NCBI RefSeq assembly: GCF_028583425.1
Contig: NC_072794.1
Span: forward strand, 30,625,232 to 30,689,231
Reading direction: 5' to 3'
DNA length: 64,000 nucleotides
Source of the DNA: Eublepharis macularius
Taxonomy: Eukaryota > Chordata > Lepidosauria > Squamata > Eublepharidae
A model generated the notes under the pieces. The model searched no databases and was not told the DNA's origin. It worked only from the letters and a program-made list of their open reading frames with translations. The stretch's first letter is position 1, and each line of letters starts with the position of its first letter. The position numbers and the translations under genes were made by a program. Below are positions 1 through 11,056 of the stretch, in pieces.

Positions 1-24
1 CTGCTGGGAGTTGCCCTGGGTGCT

Positions 25-82
25 GGCAACCCACGCTATGCCACTGAGTTCCACTACCTCTTTTCCCAGAAAAAAAGCCCTG
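25..82 (+). repeat. hAT-type foldback MITE, right end only
   Basis: The stretch matches the right-hand end of the complete copies at 3036-3294 and 45805-46057: GGCAACCCA, then a variant of 'gagttccaccacctctttt', then the terminus GAAAAAAAGCCCTG. The left part of the element is missing or lies outside the window. Confidence 0.7.
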
Positions 83-904
83 CTCATCACCATGAGATGT
101 CATTCCCTGCCCCTTGCTCCTAGAGCCGTTGAAGCAGGAGCTTGCCAACCACTCCTGGGAGGATGGCAACCCTAAATATACAGGAACTGAGAACATTAAC
201 AAAATTCTAACGTAAAATTAACAGAATGTAGTACCCTCCAACAGTAGTATAGCCTGGAGCAAAGATACACAAACTCTATAACAAATCAAGGTGGTGCTGC
301 CCTTGAGGCTCAAACCCAGTCAGGTGGTAGAGTCTGGGGCTCAAGAGGGGGCTTTTTGAGCGAGGGGCAGAGACTGATGGCTCTTGGTCATTTTTTTAAA
401 AAGAGAGATTTCGGGTGTCTATCTCATATCCGGTGTTTCCCCCCAAGTGTTCCCAAAATATGTTTATAACCCCTGCCTTGCTGCCTATCTAATAGTTTTA
501 TATGTGATTCTTAGAAGGGAGCTCTCATCAGTCCCCCTCCCCTAAAATTAGACTCAGTGGAGGGATTGATTTTATTTGGAAGTGTGAAGTGAATGGGGTT
601 AATGGGCTCCTCCCGACACTGTCTTTCTGATCAGAAACGGCCTGGAGTCCTGCTGTTTGGGTACCTGCAACAGTGCCTGCACATTTTCCTCATAGCAGCA
701 TCCCCAAGGCCATTTCAGATTAGGAAAACAGCATGGGGAGAAAGACTGAAACCCCCACCCCTACTGGAATCAGGGTGAATGTGTGTAAAACTCTGGGTAC
801 TCCCTGTATCATGTGTAATTAAGCCTTGATCAGATAAAGATTTTAATCCTGGAAGTAGATGGTGGATAAAGGGGATTTTAGATTTTTAGATCAGGAGAAA
901 AACC
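83..904. other. No feature recognised
   Basis: Single-copy-looking AT-rich DNA. No reading frame, splice pattern or repeat terminus could be supported. Confidence 0.5.
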
Positions 905-1258
905 TGGAGAGGGCTTGGTAGCCTTAACTCCCCTGAAAATTCCAGTCAGCCCCTGAAATCTGGCAGCCCTACTAGACAGTGAGTTTATTGCACTGGATGT
1001 TTGATCAACTGACTGTACCCCGAATCTCTCTGGTCTAGGCCAGTCACTCTCTCGCAGTCTAAGCTACTTCCCAGAGTTTTTGCCAACTCCAGTTTTTGGA
1101 AGCCCCTGGAGATTTGAAGGTGGTGCCAGGGATCATATTATGCCATACGGTCTACCTTTCAAAGCTGCCTTTTTCTCCTGGGGAACTGATATCTGTGGTC
1201 TGGAGATCTATTGTAAAAACTCCAGGCCTAACCTTGAGGTTGGAAATCCTATTTATTG
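905..1258 (-). repeat. Two fragments of the GTTGCCAG/CTGGCAAC interspersed element
   Basis: Segments 905-970 and about 1084-1258 show landmarks of a common lizard element whose ends read (A)GGGTTGCCAG and CTGGCAACCCT. Landmarks include the 'ggagatc' and 'gatctccag' blocks, the 'ggcatcat' block and the final 'ggcagccct'. The second piece is in reverse orientation. Both are well diverged. Other copies lie at 4203-4402, 6480-6895, 10735-11056, about 29105-29175 and 54284-54372. Confidence 0.5.
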
Positions 1259-1303
1259 TTAGAATAAAATGAGGAGCTCTTTGGAGGAAGATAAAGATAA
1301 AAC

Positions 1304-1506
1304 CAGGGCTTTTTTTCAGCGGGAACGTGGTGGAATGGAGTTCCGGCACCTCTTGAAAATGGTCACATGGCCGGTGGCCCTTCCTCCTGATCTCCAGACA
1401 GAGAGGTATTTAGATTGCCCTACATGCCATGGCGTGGAGGGCAATCTAAACTCCCCTCTGTCTGAAGATCAGTGGGTGGGGCCACTGGCCATGTGACCAT
1501 TTTTGC
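1304..1506 (+). mobile_element. hAT-type foldback MITE, right-truncated
   Basis: The copy begins with the terminus CAGGGCTTTTTTTCAGC. It carries the central inverted repeat (GATTGCCCT ... AGGGCAATC) flanked by inverted 'gatctccagacagag' blocks. After 'gagggcgat' the sequence leaves the family consensus, so the right terminus has been lost. Confidence 0.75.
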
Positions 1507-2863
1507 TGAGGGCGATTTAAACTTTAAAAAACTCCGCTCTTGTTCCAGCAGACCCAAAGTGACATCATTGTGCGGTCCGAGCCCTGGATAAAACTGTAGT
1601 AAGAATCAGTAGAACTGCTGCCCCGATGTTCCTCAAAGTATGTGCTTTTATCAGTGTATAAGCTTTTAAACAGATACAATTAGGAATGGATCCAAGCTAA
1701 ATTGCAGTTTCCACCTATTCCCCCTTCCCACTGAAGACCCTCCTCATGTCATTCCTCAGGTCAGGGTCCCCTGACCCCCCAGGAGCAGCATTTTGTGGAG
1801 GTCAGTGGGTTGTGGGGGGAGGAAAGTCTGGCATGTTTTGTTCTGCCATTGGAAAATTTAGTCTGGATCCAACCCTCCCGTAAGCGTTTAAAGGGGGGTG
1901 GAGGGCATCCAGCAGTGGAGTTGTAGGGGAGGATTAACTGACAGGAAAGCAGTCACATAATTTCCTGTTAGTGGTTGTAAAGCACTGAATAACCTTTGGC
2001 AAGAGCATGTTTATGGAAATACTTGTAGATGTAAAACAACTCTTGTTGCTTTCGAAGTATAATTCCTGAGTCAGAACAATTTTCTCTTTCCTGTTGTGTT
2101 CCAGGTACCCAGTTCCTCACAATGGAATGTACTTGCAAGTGATAGTCCTGTCTTTAGAGCCCAAAATACAATGCGGTCTTCTCAAATGATCAGCCTGATT
2201 TCCCTCCCTCCTTGGGATGGACCCACAAAGAGCTCATCCAGTGATGACCCTGGGAGGAAACCACAGAGAGGATGGGCTTTTCCTGCACCTTCATGCCTAG
2301 TTAAGCTCTGCCTCCAGAGTCAACGTAGAGCTGGAAAGAAATTCAGGCTGAAACAACTTCCTCCACCTCTGATTTTGCTGTGCTGAGTTTCTGTTCACCA
2401 CCCAGAGGCAGCGTTTCAGGGCTGTTGCATCATTCGCTGTTACACTGCCAGACAACTAAATTTTCCCTCTGCTGTCACACTCTAACTAACTTAGAAAATT
2501 AAAAAACGTTACCACCTAAAGGTCTGGTGGAGATGCTGTTGCTATGAAACTGAATCAGCGCTTGCTGTAAACTGTGCTTTTCTGGAAGTACTGGTTCTTC
2601 TTGTTTCATTCGAACTCTCCCGTCATCTAAAGATTGCTTTTAAAAAAACCAGACCTTGAGTTTAAAATTCAGTTATGGAAATCTCTATTCCTATACAGCC
2701 AAAAGATGAACAGATTGCTTTATGTATGCATACCAGGTTACTACATTCTCCCTTTATTACACCTTGCTCTCTAAAAAGTTAATCCTAGGGTGCAAATTTT
2801 GTTACAAGGAATAAATTTTTTAAAAAAATCAAATATGTTTTACGTGTGTTTGATGCTATCAAA
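1507..2863. other. No gene recognised
   Basis: A 96-codon open frame at 2096-2386 and a 'ttgtgttccag' acceptor-like site near 2103 were considered. They give no recognisable protein and no partner exon. The rest is AT-rich and non-coding in appearance. Confidence 0.5.
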
Positions 2864-3035
2864 AGCCAGCTGAGTGGCCTTGGGTCAGTCACAGCTCTTC
2901 TAAAGTTCTCTCAGCCCCACCCACCTTACAGGGTGATTGTTGTGGGGATAATAAAAGCATAATTTGTAAACCGCTCAGAGTGGATGTTAAGATGTCCTGA
3001 AGGATGGTATATAAATCGAATGTTATTATTAATGT
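2864..3035 (+). repeat. SINE 3' body (same family as 51795-52042)
   Basis: It matches the body and tail of the full SINE at 51795-52042: 'gccagctg', 'ccttgggtcagtcacagctc', 'cacagggtgattgttgtg', 'gtaaaccgctcagagtgg' and 'tataaatcgaatgttatta'. The tRNA-like head is missing. Its ATT-repeat tail was the target of the hAT MITE at 3036-3294 and resumes after 3302. Confidence 0.75.
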
Positions 3036-3294
3036 CAGGGCTTTTTTTCAGCAGGAACGCGGTGGAATGGAGTTCCGGAACCTCTTGAAAATGGTCACAT
3101 GGCTGGTGGCCCCACCCCCTGATCTCCAAACAGAGGAGAGTTTAGATTGCTCTCCGCGCTGCTGAGCGGCACGGAGGGCAATCTAAACTTCCCTCTGTCT
3201 GGAGATAAGGGGGCGGGGCCATCAGCCAAGTGACCATTTTCTCCGAGGGCAACCCACTGAGTTCCGCCACCTCTTTTACCAGAAAAAAGCCCTG
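3036..3294 (+). mobile_element. Complete hAT-type foldback MITE, 259 bp
   Basis: The termini are CAGGGCTTTTTTTC and GAAAAAAGCCCTG. A perfect 8-bp target duplication, ATTAATGT, lies at 3028-3035 and 3295-3302. Eight-bp duplications are the hallmark of hAT transposases. The interior is a long imperfect palindrome with no coding capacity, so it would have needed a transposase in trans. It sits inside the tail of a SINE and is therefore younger than that SINE. Confidence 0.9.
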
Positions 3295-3314
3295 ATTAAT
3301 GTTATTTAAAAAGT

Positions 3315-4200
3315 ATATCTGGGCACCCCCTGGCTACTGGAAATTTTATTCAGCCATCCTTTTAGCTTCTGTGATTTCACCAAGAATTGCTCACCCCACT
3401 TTCAAGCATATTGTAACCAGTCAGAAAAATGTAAGATAAGTTTCTCTGGAATGATTCTGCAGTGAGTACTATACTCTAAACTTATGTGGAAATACAGAAC
3501 ACATGCAGCTCTGGTTATGTATTACTCCTTGTTGATGAATTATTTTCTTTTCCAAATGAGCAGTGCTAACTGTCAAGGACGCGATGAAAATTTTCAGTGT
3601 GGGGTGAAGCCATGCAATCGCTTCACAGTTCGACGACCATTTACTATACAAAAATCATGACTGAAAGTTGGTTAAATGAAATTGGCTGTTTTTGCATTTT
3701 GACTAACAGTTTGGTTCTAAATTAACAAATTATTCCATAATACACTGCCCCTACCACAACCGTGTCAAAATGATACAGTATGATAGAAAATTATTCAGTA
3801 AGTCACAAATAAACACAATTTGTGGTTAAAAAACATGTGTTGCTGCCCTTCCTGCTGTCAATAGATTCATTCAATAAATTCCTAATCCACCACAGCTAGT
3901 GATTCTGACAGACTTTGTCTATCATCGCTGCAGGGGAGGGGTGTACTTGACATGTTTTGTGAACAGTGGCAGGCCAGACTACTTTCCTCTCAGCAAGCAA
4001 GGACGGATCTCTAGCCAAGCAATGGAGGCAAGCCCCACAGGTACTTGCAGTGCCGCTGGAGTTTGACTTGCTCCCATTGTCTGGACAAGTACAACCCTCT
4101 CTTTCCCTTTTCTTTGCCAGCACACAGCTATCTTCAGTAGAGTTACCAGATGGTTTCCACAAAAATATTAGACACACTCAATAACACTCAAAAATACTAT
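3315..4200. other. No feature recognised
   Basis: AT-rich DNA. Opposed open frames near 3896-4184 share the same bases and carry no recognisable domain. Confidence 0.5.
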
Positions 4201-4202
4201 AG

Positions 4203-4402
4203 ATTGCCAACATCCAAGTGGGGCCTGGAGTTCTCCAGGAATTACAACTGATCTCCAGACTACAGATATCAGTCCCTCTGGAGAAAATGGCAGCTTTGGA
4301 GTGTGGACTCTATGGCATCACATCCTGGATGAGTTGCCTCCCCAAGCTGTGCTGTCCCTAGACTTCAACCCCAAATTTCCAGATTTGGCAGCTCTAACAC
4401 AC
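4203..4402 (+). repeat. GTTGCCAG/CTGGCAAC interspersed element, diverged copy
   Basis: It follows the family order: 'gattgccaac', 'ggggcctggag', 'aattacaactgatctccag', 'ctggagaaaatggc', 'gtggactctatggcatcac', 'ccaaatttccag' and 'ggcagctcta'. It is non-coding. The ends are too decayed to show target duplications. Confidence 0.6.
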
Positions 4403-4769
4403 ACATGCACGATAAGAAAGAAAAATACCCTGTCCTTTTAATAAAGGTTTACATATGGAAATGAGTAATTCAAGTTTTTAATGGGATGCAGGTAAATAAG
4501 ATCCTATTAAGCTATTAAAGGGACAAAACAGTTTTCTCCAGGTGGCTGACAATCTTAACCAGGATCTACGCAGCCCAAGTTTGACACGCTAAGTGCTACT
4601 ATACCACACTTTCCCCCATTTAATACATACAAGGATTTCTGGGTTTAAGGGCTTGTGCTGCAGGTAGAAATTCAACAGCCAAAGGTTACAAATAGGTTAT
4701 GGCTTTTTTATAGCATCTTTTACCAGCTTTGACTGGTTTGCCAGCTATGGCTTCCTAGGCAGAAAAGAT

Positions 4770-5432
4770 CGAGCCTCTAGTGCATGCCCTAGTTTCATCT
4801 AGATTAGTTTACTGCAGTCTACTCTATGCAGAGATGTGTTTGGAAACTTCAAATGCTGCAGGAAGGGTGTTGAGTGGGTTGTAGGGAGCATATCATTCCA
4901 GTACTGGTTCATCTACACTGGCTCCCAATATGTTTCTGGGCACAATTCAAGGTGCAGGTGTTGTCCTTTAAAGCCCTATATGGCTTGGGATCAGCCTACA
5001 TTAAGGAATGCCTACACCCTTCTAAGCCTACCCAACTACAGTAGTCATGCTTCAGGTGCTCCCACCAAGATTAGGAGGGTTGCGCAACCTGGGAAAGGGC
5101 CTTCTCAGTCATGGCACCAAAACTCTGAAACTCCCTCACTAGGGAGATTCATCTATCTGCTTCTGTTGCTATCTTCTGCAGCGGATAAGGACTTTTTGTT
5201 TGTTTGTCTGGCACTCATTCGTGGTCAGTGTTTTAAGTGTTGTTTTTATATCTGTTCATGTATTTTAGCTCTGGTTGTATCTATGTGGGGTGTTTTTAAA
5301 CTTGGTTTTAATGGGTTTATAATGCGATTTGTACTATGTATGTTTCGATGTTAGTTGCCTTGGTGACCTTGAGAGGCCAGAAAGGCAAGATATAAATTTT
5401 GTAAAATAAATGAATAAATAAATAAATAATAA
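4770..5432 (+). mobile_element. Old L2/CR1-group LINE, 3' fragment
   Basis: Translation near 4915-5040 recalls the C-terminal end of L2-type reverse transcriptases (HWLP-like, FKVQVLSFKALYGLG). A long 3' UTR follows and ends in an (AAATAAAT)n tail at about 5404-5432. The frame is broken in several places and the endonuclease and RT core are absent, as in an old 5'-truncated insertion. Confidence 0.65.
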
Positions 5433-6280
5433 AACCACTGAACTCCCAATCATATTGTGGTCTCCAGGGGACAAGTAAAAAAATATAAATATATATTTAA
5501 GTGTTGTACATGTTTCGCCCCAGATGCTGGTTCATGTCAGTTTCTCTCAAACTCTTTCACCTTGTCTGTCTCCGCCCCACCCCCAGGCCGAGTTTTATTG
5601 AACCTTTGGTGGGCATTACAGTACCAACATCTGTGCAGAGATTTTTGCACATAACATGCATAGAAAACTAGCACGCCAAGAGGCTTGAACCTGGGTATTT
5701 GAACCTGGGTCTCCCGGACCCTAGTAGGGTTACCACTTACAAGTCATGGCACAATCCAGAAGTAATGTCATTGTGGCACTGCTAATTGCCCCCATTCTCT
5801 CCCCCCATTGCTGCCAAGCTGAGCAGCATCAAGAGGGGCAAGCCAGGTTAGACCCAGCTGGCAGAAGCAGCCATGGGTCCAGGAGGTAGCGGTCTTGAAT
5901 TAACCTTGTTTCATATCTATTAGTTACAGTAGAGAAGGGTTGAACAGCTCAAAGAGGATGTTTTTAATCTGTCTCAAAGAGGATAAGTACAGGAGTGACA
6001 TGTTGGGCTTTGAATGAGCATGATGTTTTATGGAAGCTCCCCCCCCCCCCTGAAGAGGTGGCATTCAACTATACCCAAAATCTGTATGGAAGTGGCCAAA
6101 CAGTGTCTCCAGCTGACTGGCAGCAGCACCATTCTGAGATCTGGGAGAGAAGCTATTTATTCTACAGGCTGAGTACCTAAAATTCATTTGTTCAGCTGGA
6201 TCATGTTTGCCTGACAGGAGAAGTGGGAAGGAAAACCCTCATATGGCTGTCCCACTGAGCACCTGCCCAGGGTCAGATGA
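5433..6280. other. No gene recognised; a short diverged repeat piece near 5725-5800
   Basis: The piece 'agggttaccacttacaagtcatgg' and the following 'agaagtaatgtcattgtgg' resemble the repeat at 63724-64000. Nothing else could be supported. Confidence 0.4.
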
Positions 6281-6451
6281 GAACATGAAACTGCCTTATA
6301 CAGAATCAGACCTTTGGTCTATCACGGTCACTGGCAGTGATTTCCTGGGGCGTGGAGGTCTTTTCTACTATTACCTGATTGAACATGGGGATTGAACATG
6401 CAGTCTCCTGCATACAAAGCAGATATTCTACCACTGAGCCATGGCTCCTCC
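6281..6451 (-). repeat. tRNA-derived SINE, reverse orientation
   Basis: Read on the minus strand, it starts GGAGGAGCCATGGCTCAGTG (A-box-like) followed by a GTAGAATATCTGC stretch. A weak B-box-like run comes next (family form GGTTCAATCCC). It ends with the 'gaacatgaaactgcctta' block. The family is shared with 42840-43044 (minus) and 50983-51200 (plus). Confidence 0.75.
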
Positions 6452-6479
6452 TGCATGCAAAGCAGGTATGGTGTTACTA

Positions 6480-6895
6480 CTCTGGAGGAAATTTCTGGAG
6501 ATTTAGGGGCAGTGCTTAAGGAGGACTGAGTGAGGATGGAGGAGCTCAGTGGACATGTGATGCTATACAGCCTGCCCTCTGAAGCTGCCATTTTATTCAA
6601 AGGAATTGATCTCTGTAATCTGGAGATCAGTTGTAATTCTGGAGAAACTCCAGGCTGCACTTTAGGGCTGGTAACCTTAAGCAGATACTCTCTCACTGAT
6701 AGGGTTGCCAGCCTCCAGGTAGTGACTGGAGATCTCCCGGAATTACAACTGGTCTCCAGGCCACAGAGATCAGCTCATCTGGAGAAAATGGTTACTTTTG
6801 GGGGTGGACTCTATAGAATTATGCCATGCCAAGGTCATTTCCCTCCCCAAACCCCACTTTCTCCAGGTTTTCTGAACTTGGAGCTGGTAACCCTA
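6480..6895. repeat. Two GTTGCCAG/CTGGCAAC elements in opposite orientation
   Basis: The first, about 6480-6675, is reversed (ends 'gggctggtaacc'). The second, 6696-6895, is forward, from AGGGTTGCCAGCCTCCAGG to 'ggagctggtaaccct'. The inverted pair could fold into an imperfect hairpin in RNA. No coding sequence is present. Confidence 0.65.
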
Positions 6896-7189
6896 CTCAC
6901 TGAACCACAGACTCTTATTTAATCTGCCTTATTCTGAGTCAGATTCTTGGGAAGATCGTTGGCTGCTACTTGAGTGAAGGGGAGGGCTTCAGGGCAGTGG
7001 TGGGGTGGGGCAGCGGGGAACAGAGCAGTGCCCCTCCCAACATGGGGCCTGGGGAAGCTGCCCTCGATGCTATATGTCTAACACTGCCCCGTGATGACAT
7101 ACCAATGACTGTCATTGAGAATGGGTCTCTGTACTTTCCCTGATTACACTTGCATTTTGCATAATTATCTTTTACCTTTTATGTTCTAG

Positions 7190-7382
7190 TTCCAGATGGG
7201 TAGCTGTATTAGTCTGTAGCAACAGAATGAAACAGGAGTCCAGTGGCAGTTTGGAGACTAGCAGAATTTATTACAGCATAAATGTATATGAGTCAGAGAC
7301 AAAGTAGTTAGTTATCTGTTGAAGTGAGTTCTGAATCACAAAAGCTTTTTGTACGTCTCTAAAGTGCCCCTGGGCTCTTGTT
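7190..7382. repeat. Foldback repeat, GGGTAGCTGT family
   Basis: The stretch starts 'ccagatgggtagctgtattagtctg' and ends 'tctctaaagtgcccctgggctct'. This is the layout of the better kept foldback copy at 50138-50344 and the half copy at 35101-35174. It is non-coding and diverged. Confidence 0.5.
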
Positions 7383-7385
7383 TTA

Positions 7386-8010
7386 CTTTTTGGACCTGCA
7401 TGTCAGGCCCTTTGTCATTGTTGTTCGCAATCTGTTCCTTCATCACCTCATGTACAAAACGTCTGCCTAGCAAGGACCCATCACATGCACGCATCTGATA
7501 ATATGGGCTCAAGCCACTGAAAAATGATGCTGGGATAAAATCCTGCTAGCACTTCAGATGCCACAAGAATTCTGACTATTTTTACTACAAAGTAGCTAAC
7601 TCTCTAGAATACTGAAGATGACGACAATGACAACATAAGCCCAAGAAAGATATGATCTTGTAGGACTTCAAAATCCAAATGGATAAGAAGCTAGAACATA
7701 ATACTCCAGATATTACTGTGGTTAAAAGAAGATCAAAATGATTGATGGTGTAGGTGACAGTTAAATTGAGGGAAAAGACTGAATAGATAACAAAATATCA
7801 GGATCTAAGATATGATGTTCAGGTCCTCTGGGAGAAATACAGCACGGCTATTTCAGTACTGACGGGAGTGCTAGGTGCAATTCCAAAAGGAATAACTAAA
7901 CATTTAGGTGATATTGGCACAGATAACAACTGGCCAGGTGCAAACAGCTGCACTACTTGGAACATGCCACATACTAAGGTGTTACCTCACTGACTCCTAG
8001 ACTGCAGGAC
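7386..8010. other. No feature recognised
   Basis: No open frame, repeat terminus or RNA structure could be supported. Confidence 0.5.
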
Positions 8011-8015
8011 AAAAT

Positions 8016-8324
8016 CACGAAGCTGAAGTTGGTTCCCAGTTCCCAGTTCCTTATTCGCAGTTCCTTATTCCTTATTCGTTATTCGCAAAGCGGCAAAGCC
8101 AAAGAAAAATATTGTGGGAAACTGAAAAGCTATAACTCCAAAATGAAGTTTGCAGGGGCACATATTATACACCTCCATATTAATAAGACTCAGCACTCTA
8201 AGGGGACCTATACTGGGTCGTCCTACAAAACCCAGATCTTGAGTAAACAGCTTCAAAATAGGATGTCCCCAGAACAATTCAATAAGAAGAAAGGGGCGGC
8301 AGCTGCAGCAGAAAAAAACTTTTG
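8016..8324 (+). mobile_element. Leader of a satellite-bearing composite element (copy A)
   Basis: It begins CACGAAGCTGAAGTTGG, followed by short tandem units of the type 'cagttccttattcg' and then a roughly 230-bp body. The same leader occurs at 25150-25410 (plus), 26735-26968 (minus) and 27770-28052 (minus). Each time it lies directly next to monomers of the same 195-bp satellite, so leader and satellite travel together. The body keeps an open frame with KFAGAHIIHLHI and YKTQILSKQLQNR. I recognise no protein family, and the frame is not intact in every copy. Confidence 0.75.
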
Positions 8325-10635
8325 ATCACCCCGAATCACACAGATCTGAACTCCAGAGACTGTCCCCTACAAGAGGACATGTGATGGTGCTGATCCAGTC
8401 TCTGGTTCTGGACCTAAGCCCTACTATGTGGCCTGTCTCCAAGCACTCTATATTAGACATGGCTTTGAATTAGCAAGTGGTGAAAATATAAGCCCTCTGA
8501 AACCCAAAACAATCTTTGGATCACCCCAAATCAAACACCCCTGAACTCCAGAGACTGTCCCCTACAAGAGGACATATGCTGGTGCTGATCCAGTCTCTGG
8601 TTCTGGACCTAAGTCCTCAAATGTGGCCTCTCTCCAACCACCCTGTATTAGACATGGCGTTGAATAAGGAAGTGGTGAAAATATAAGCCCTCTGAAAACC
8701 AAAACAATCTTTGGATCACCCCAAATCACACACCCCTGAACTCCAGAGATTGTCCCCTACAAGAGGACATGTGCTGGTGCTGATCCAGTCTCTGGTTCTG
8801 GACCTAAGGCCGCGAATGTGGCCTCTCTCCAAGCACTCTATATTAGACATGGCTTTGAATAAGCAAGTGGTGAAAATATAAGCCCTCTGAAACCCAAAAC
8901 AATCTTTGGATCACCCCAAATCACACCCCTGAACTCCAGAGACTGTCCCCTACAAGAGGACATATGCTGGTGCTGATCCAGTCTCTGGTTCTGGACCTAA
9001 GTCCTCAAATGTGGCCTCTCTCCAACCACCCTGTATTAGACATTTCTTTGAATAAGGAAGTGGTGAAAATATGAGCCCTCTGAAACCCAAAACAATCTTT
9101 GGATTACCCCAAATCACACACTCCCGAACTCGAGACTGTCTCCTACAAGAGGACATGTGCTGGTGCTGATCCAGTCTCTGGTTCTGGACCTAAGGCCTTG
9201 AATGTGGCCTCCCTCCAAGCACCCTGTATTAGACATGGCTTTGAATAAGCAAGTGGTGAAAATATAAGCCCTCTGAAACCCAAAACAATCTTTGGATCAC
9301 CCCAAATCACACACCCCTGAACTCCAGAGACTGTCCCCTACAAGAGGACATGTGCTGGTGCTGATCCAGTCTCTGGTTCTGGACCTAAGTCCTCGAATGT
9401 GGCCTCCCTCCAAGCACCCTGTAGTAGACATGGCTTTGAATAAGGAAGTGGTGAAAATATAAGCCGTCTGAAACCCAAAACAATCTTTGAATCACCCCAA
9501 ATCACACACCCCTGAACTCCAGAGACTGTCCCCTACAAGAGGACGTGCTGGTGCTGATGCAGTCTCTGGTTCTGGACCTAAGTCCTCGAATGCGGCCTCC
9601 CTCCAAGCACCCTGTATTAGACATGGCGTTGAATAAGGAAGTGGTGGTAATATAAGCTCTCTGAAACCCAAAAAAATCTTTGGATCACCACAAATCACAC
9701 ACCCCTGAACTCCAGAGATTGTCCCCTACAAGAGGACATGTGCTGGTGCTGATCCAGTCTCTGGTTCTGGACCTAAGGCCGCGAATGTGGCCTCTCTCCA
9801 AGCACTCTATATTAGACATGGCTTTGAATAAGCAAGTGGTGAAAATATAAGCCCTCTGAAACCCAAAACAATCTTTGGATCACCCCAAATCACACCCCTG
9901 AACTCCAGAGACTGTCCCCTACAAGAGGACATATGCTGGTGCTGATCCAGTCTCTGGTTCTGGACCTAAGTCCTCAAATGTGGCCTCCCTCGAAGCACCC
10001 TGTATTAGACATGGCTTTGAATAAGGAAGTGGTGAAAATATAAGCCCTCTGAAACCCAAAACAATCTTTGGATCACCCCAAATCACACACCCCTGAACTG
10101 CAGAGACTGTCCCCTACAAGAGGACATGTGCTGGTGCTGATCCAGTCTCTGGTTCTGGACCTAAGTCCTCGAATGTGCCCCCCCCTCCAAGCACCCTGTA
10201 TTAGATATGGCTTTGAATAAGGAAGTGGTGGTAATATAAGCTCTCTGAAACCCAAAAAAATCTTTGGATCACCCCAAATCACACACCCCTGAACTCCAGA
10301 GATTGTCCCCTACAAGAGGACATGTGCTGGTGCTGATCCAGTCTCTGGTTCTGGACCTAAGGCCGCGAATGTGGCCTCTCTCCAAGCACTCTATATTAGA
10401 CATGGCTTTGAATAAGCAAGTGGTGAAAATATAAGCCCTCTGAAACCCAAAACAATCTTTGGATCACCCCAAATCACACACCCCTGAACTCCAGAGACTG
10501 TCCCCTACAAGAGGACATGTGCTGGTGCTGATCCAGTCTCTGGTTCTGGACCTAAGGCCTCAAATGTGGCCTCCCTCGAAGCACCCTGTATTAGACATGG
10601 CTTTGAATAAGGAAGTGGTGAAAATATAAGCCCCC
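8325..10635 (+). repeat. Tandem satellite array, about 12 monomers of 193-196 bp
   Basis: The motif 'tcaccccaaatcac' (or a close variant) recurs at 8325, 8521, 8716, 8911, 9104, 9297, 9492, 9685, 9880, 10073, 10269 and 10464. Each monomer contains 'ctgaactccagag', 'ggtgctgatccagtctctgg' and 'aatctttggatc'. Neighbouring units differ, but units three apart are nearly identical at the right end (9492/9685/9880 versus 10073/10269/10464), which is a higher-order repeat. The array breaks off near 10635 without a second leader. Open frames of 60-70 codons on the minus strand follow from the 195-bp (65-codon) period and are not evidence of genes. Confidence 0.95.
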
Positions 10636-10734
10636 CGTAACCCCAAGTTGGCAACTACTGTAAGGAGGTGCTTCAGACACCCCAGTTGCCAATACCCAAT
10701 ACCACCATTGTCTCCAATTTAGGTAAAATAGGAC

Positions 10735-11056
10735 ATATGAAGTTCAGCTGAAATGGAGGGAGATCTCCAGGTATGGCAATCATAATATGGAGGGTCCTCA
10801 GTGGGGTATAATTCCACAGGAGCCACACTCCAAAGCCACCATTCTGTTTGAGATAATTTAAACTTGTCATTTGAAAGTCATTTGTAACTCTCAGAGTTCT
10901 CTAGGTTGGTTGACATCAATTGTCAGGTAGTACCTATGTGGGGTATAATTACACATAGGCCAGCCTAAGAAGCCTCCATGTCTTGGAGAATGTTAAAACC
11001 TGTCATTTGGAGATCAGTTGTAATTTGTGGGGATCTTCAGGAGGGTTGGCAACCAC
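10735..11056 (-). repeat. Two reversed GTTGCCAG/CTGGCAAC fragments
   Basis: Blocks 'gtggggtataatt', 'catttggagatcagttgtaa' and the terminal 'gagggttggcaacc' identify the reversed family. The two pieces meet near 10915. Confidence 0.55.

Noticed and set aside
2096-2386. 96-codon frame after an acceptor-like 'ttccag' (possible exon of a neighbouring gene)
   Set aside because: No recognisable protein, no partner exon and no match to DUSP12, the expected neighbour of ATF6 in other vertebrates.
4836-5354. 172-codon open frame
   Set aside because: It crosses the old L2 3' end and its untranslated part; only a short piece recalls L2 and the rest is low complexity.
7985-8016. Shared 'cctcactgac' upstream of copy A as proof of a common outer end with 28064-28080
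   Set aside because: Only about 11 bases agree, and the bases between it and the leader differ; kept only as a hint in the findings.
8950-10282. Minus-strand frames of 65-69 codons in the satellite
   Set aside because: They result from the 65-codon period of the monomer and shift or stop wherever the monomer is 193 or 196 bp.
8325-10635. Regular repeats suggesting a CRISPR array
   Set aside because: The whole 195-bp unit is repeated, with no short repeat plus unique spacer pattern, and the DNA is vertebrate.
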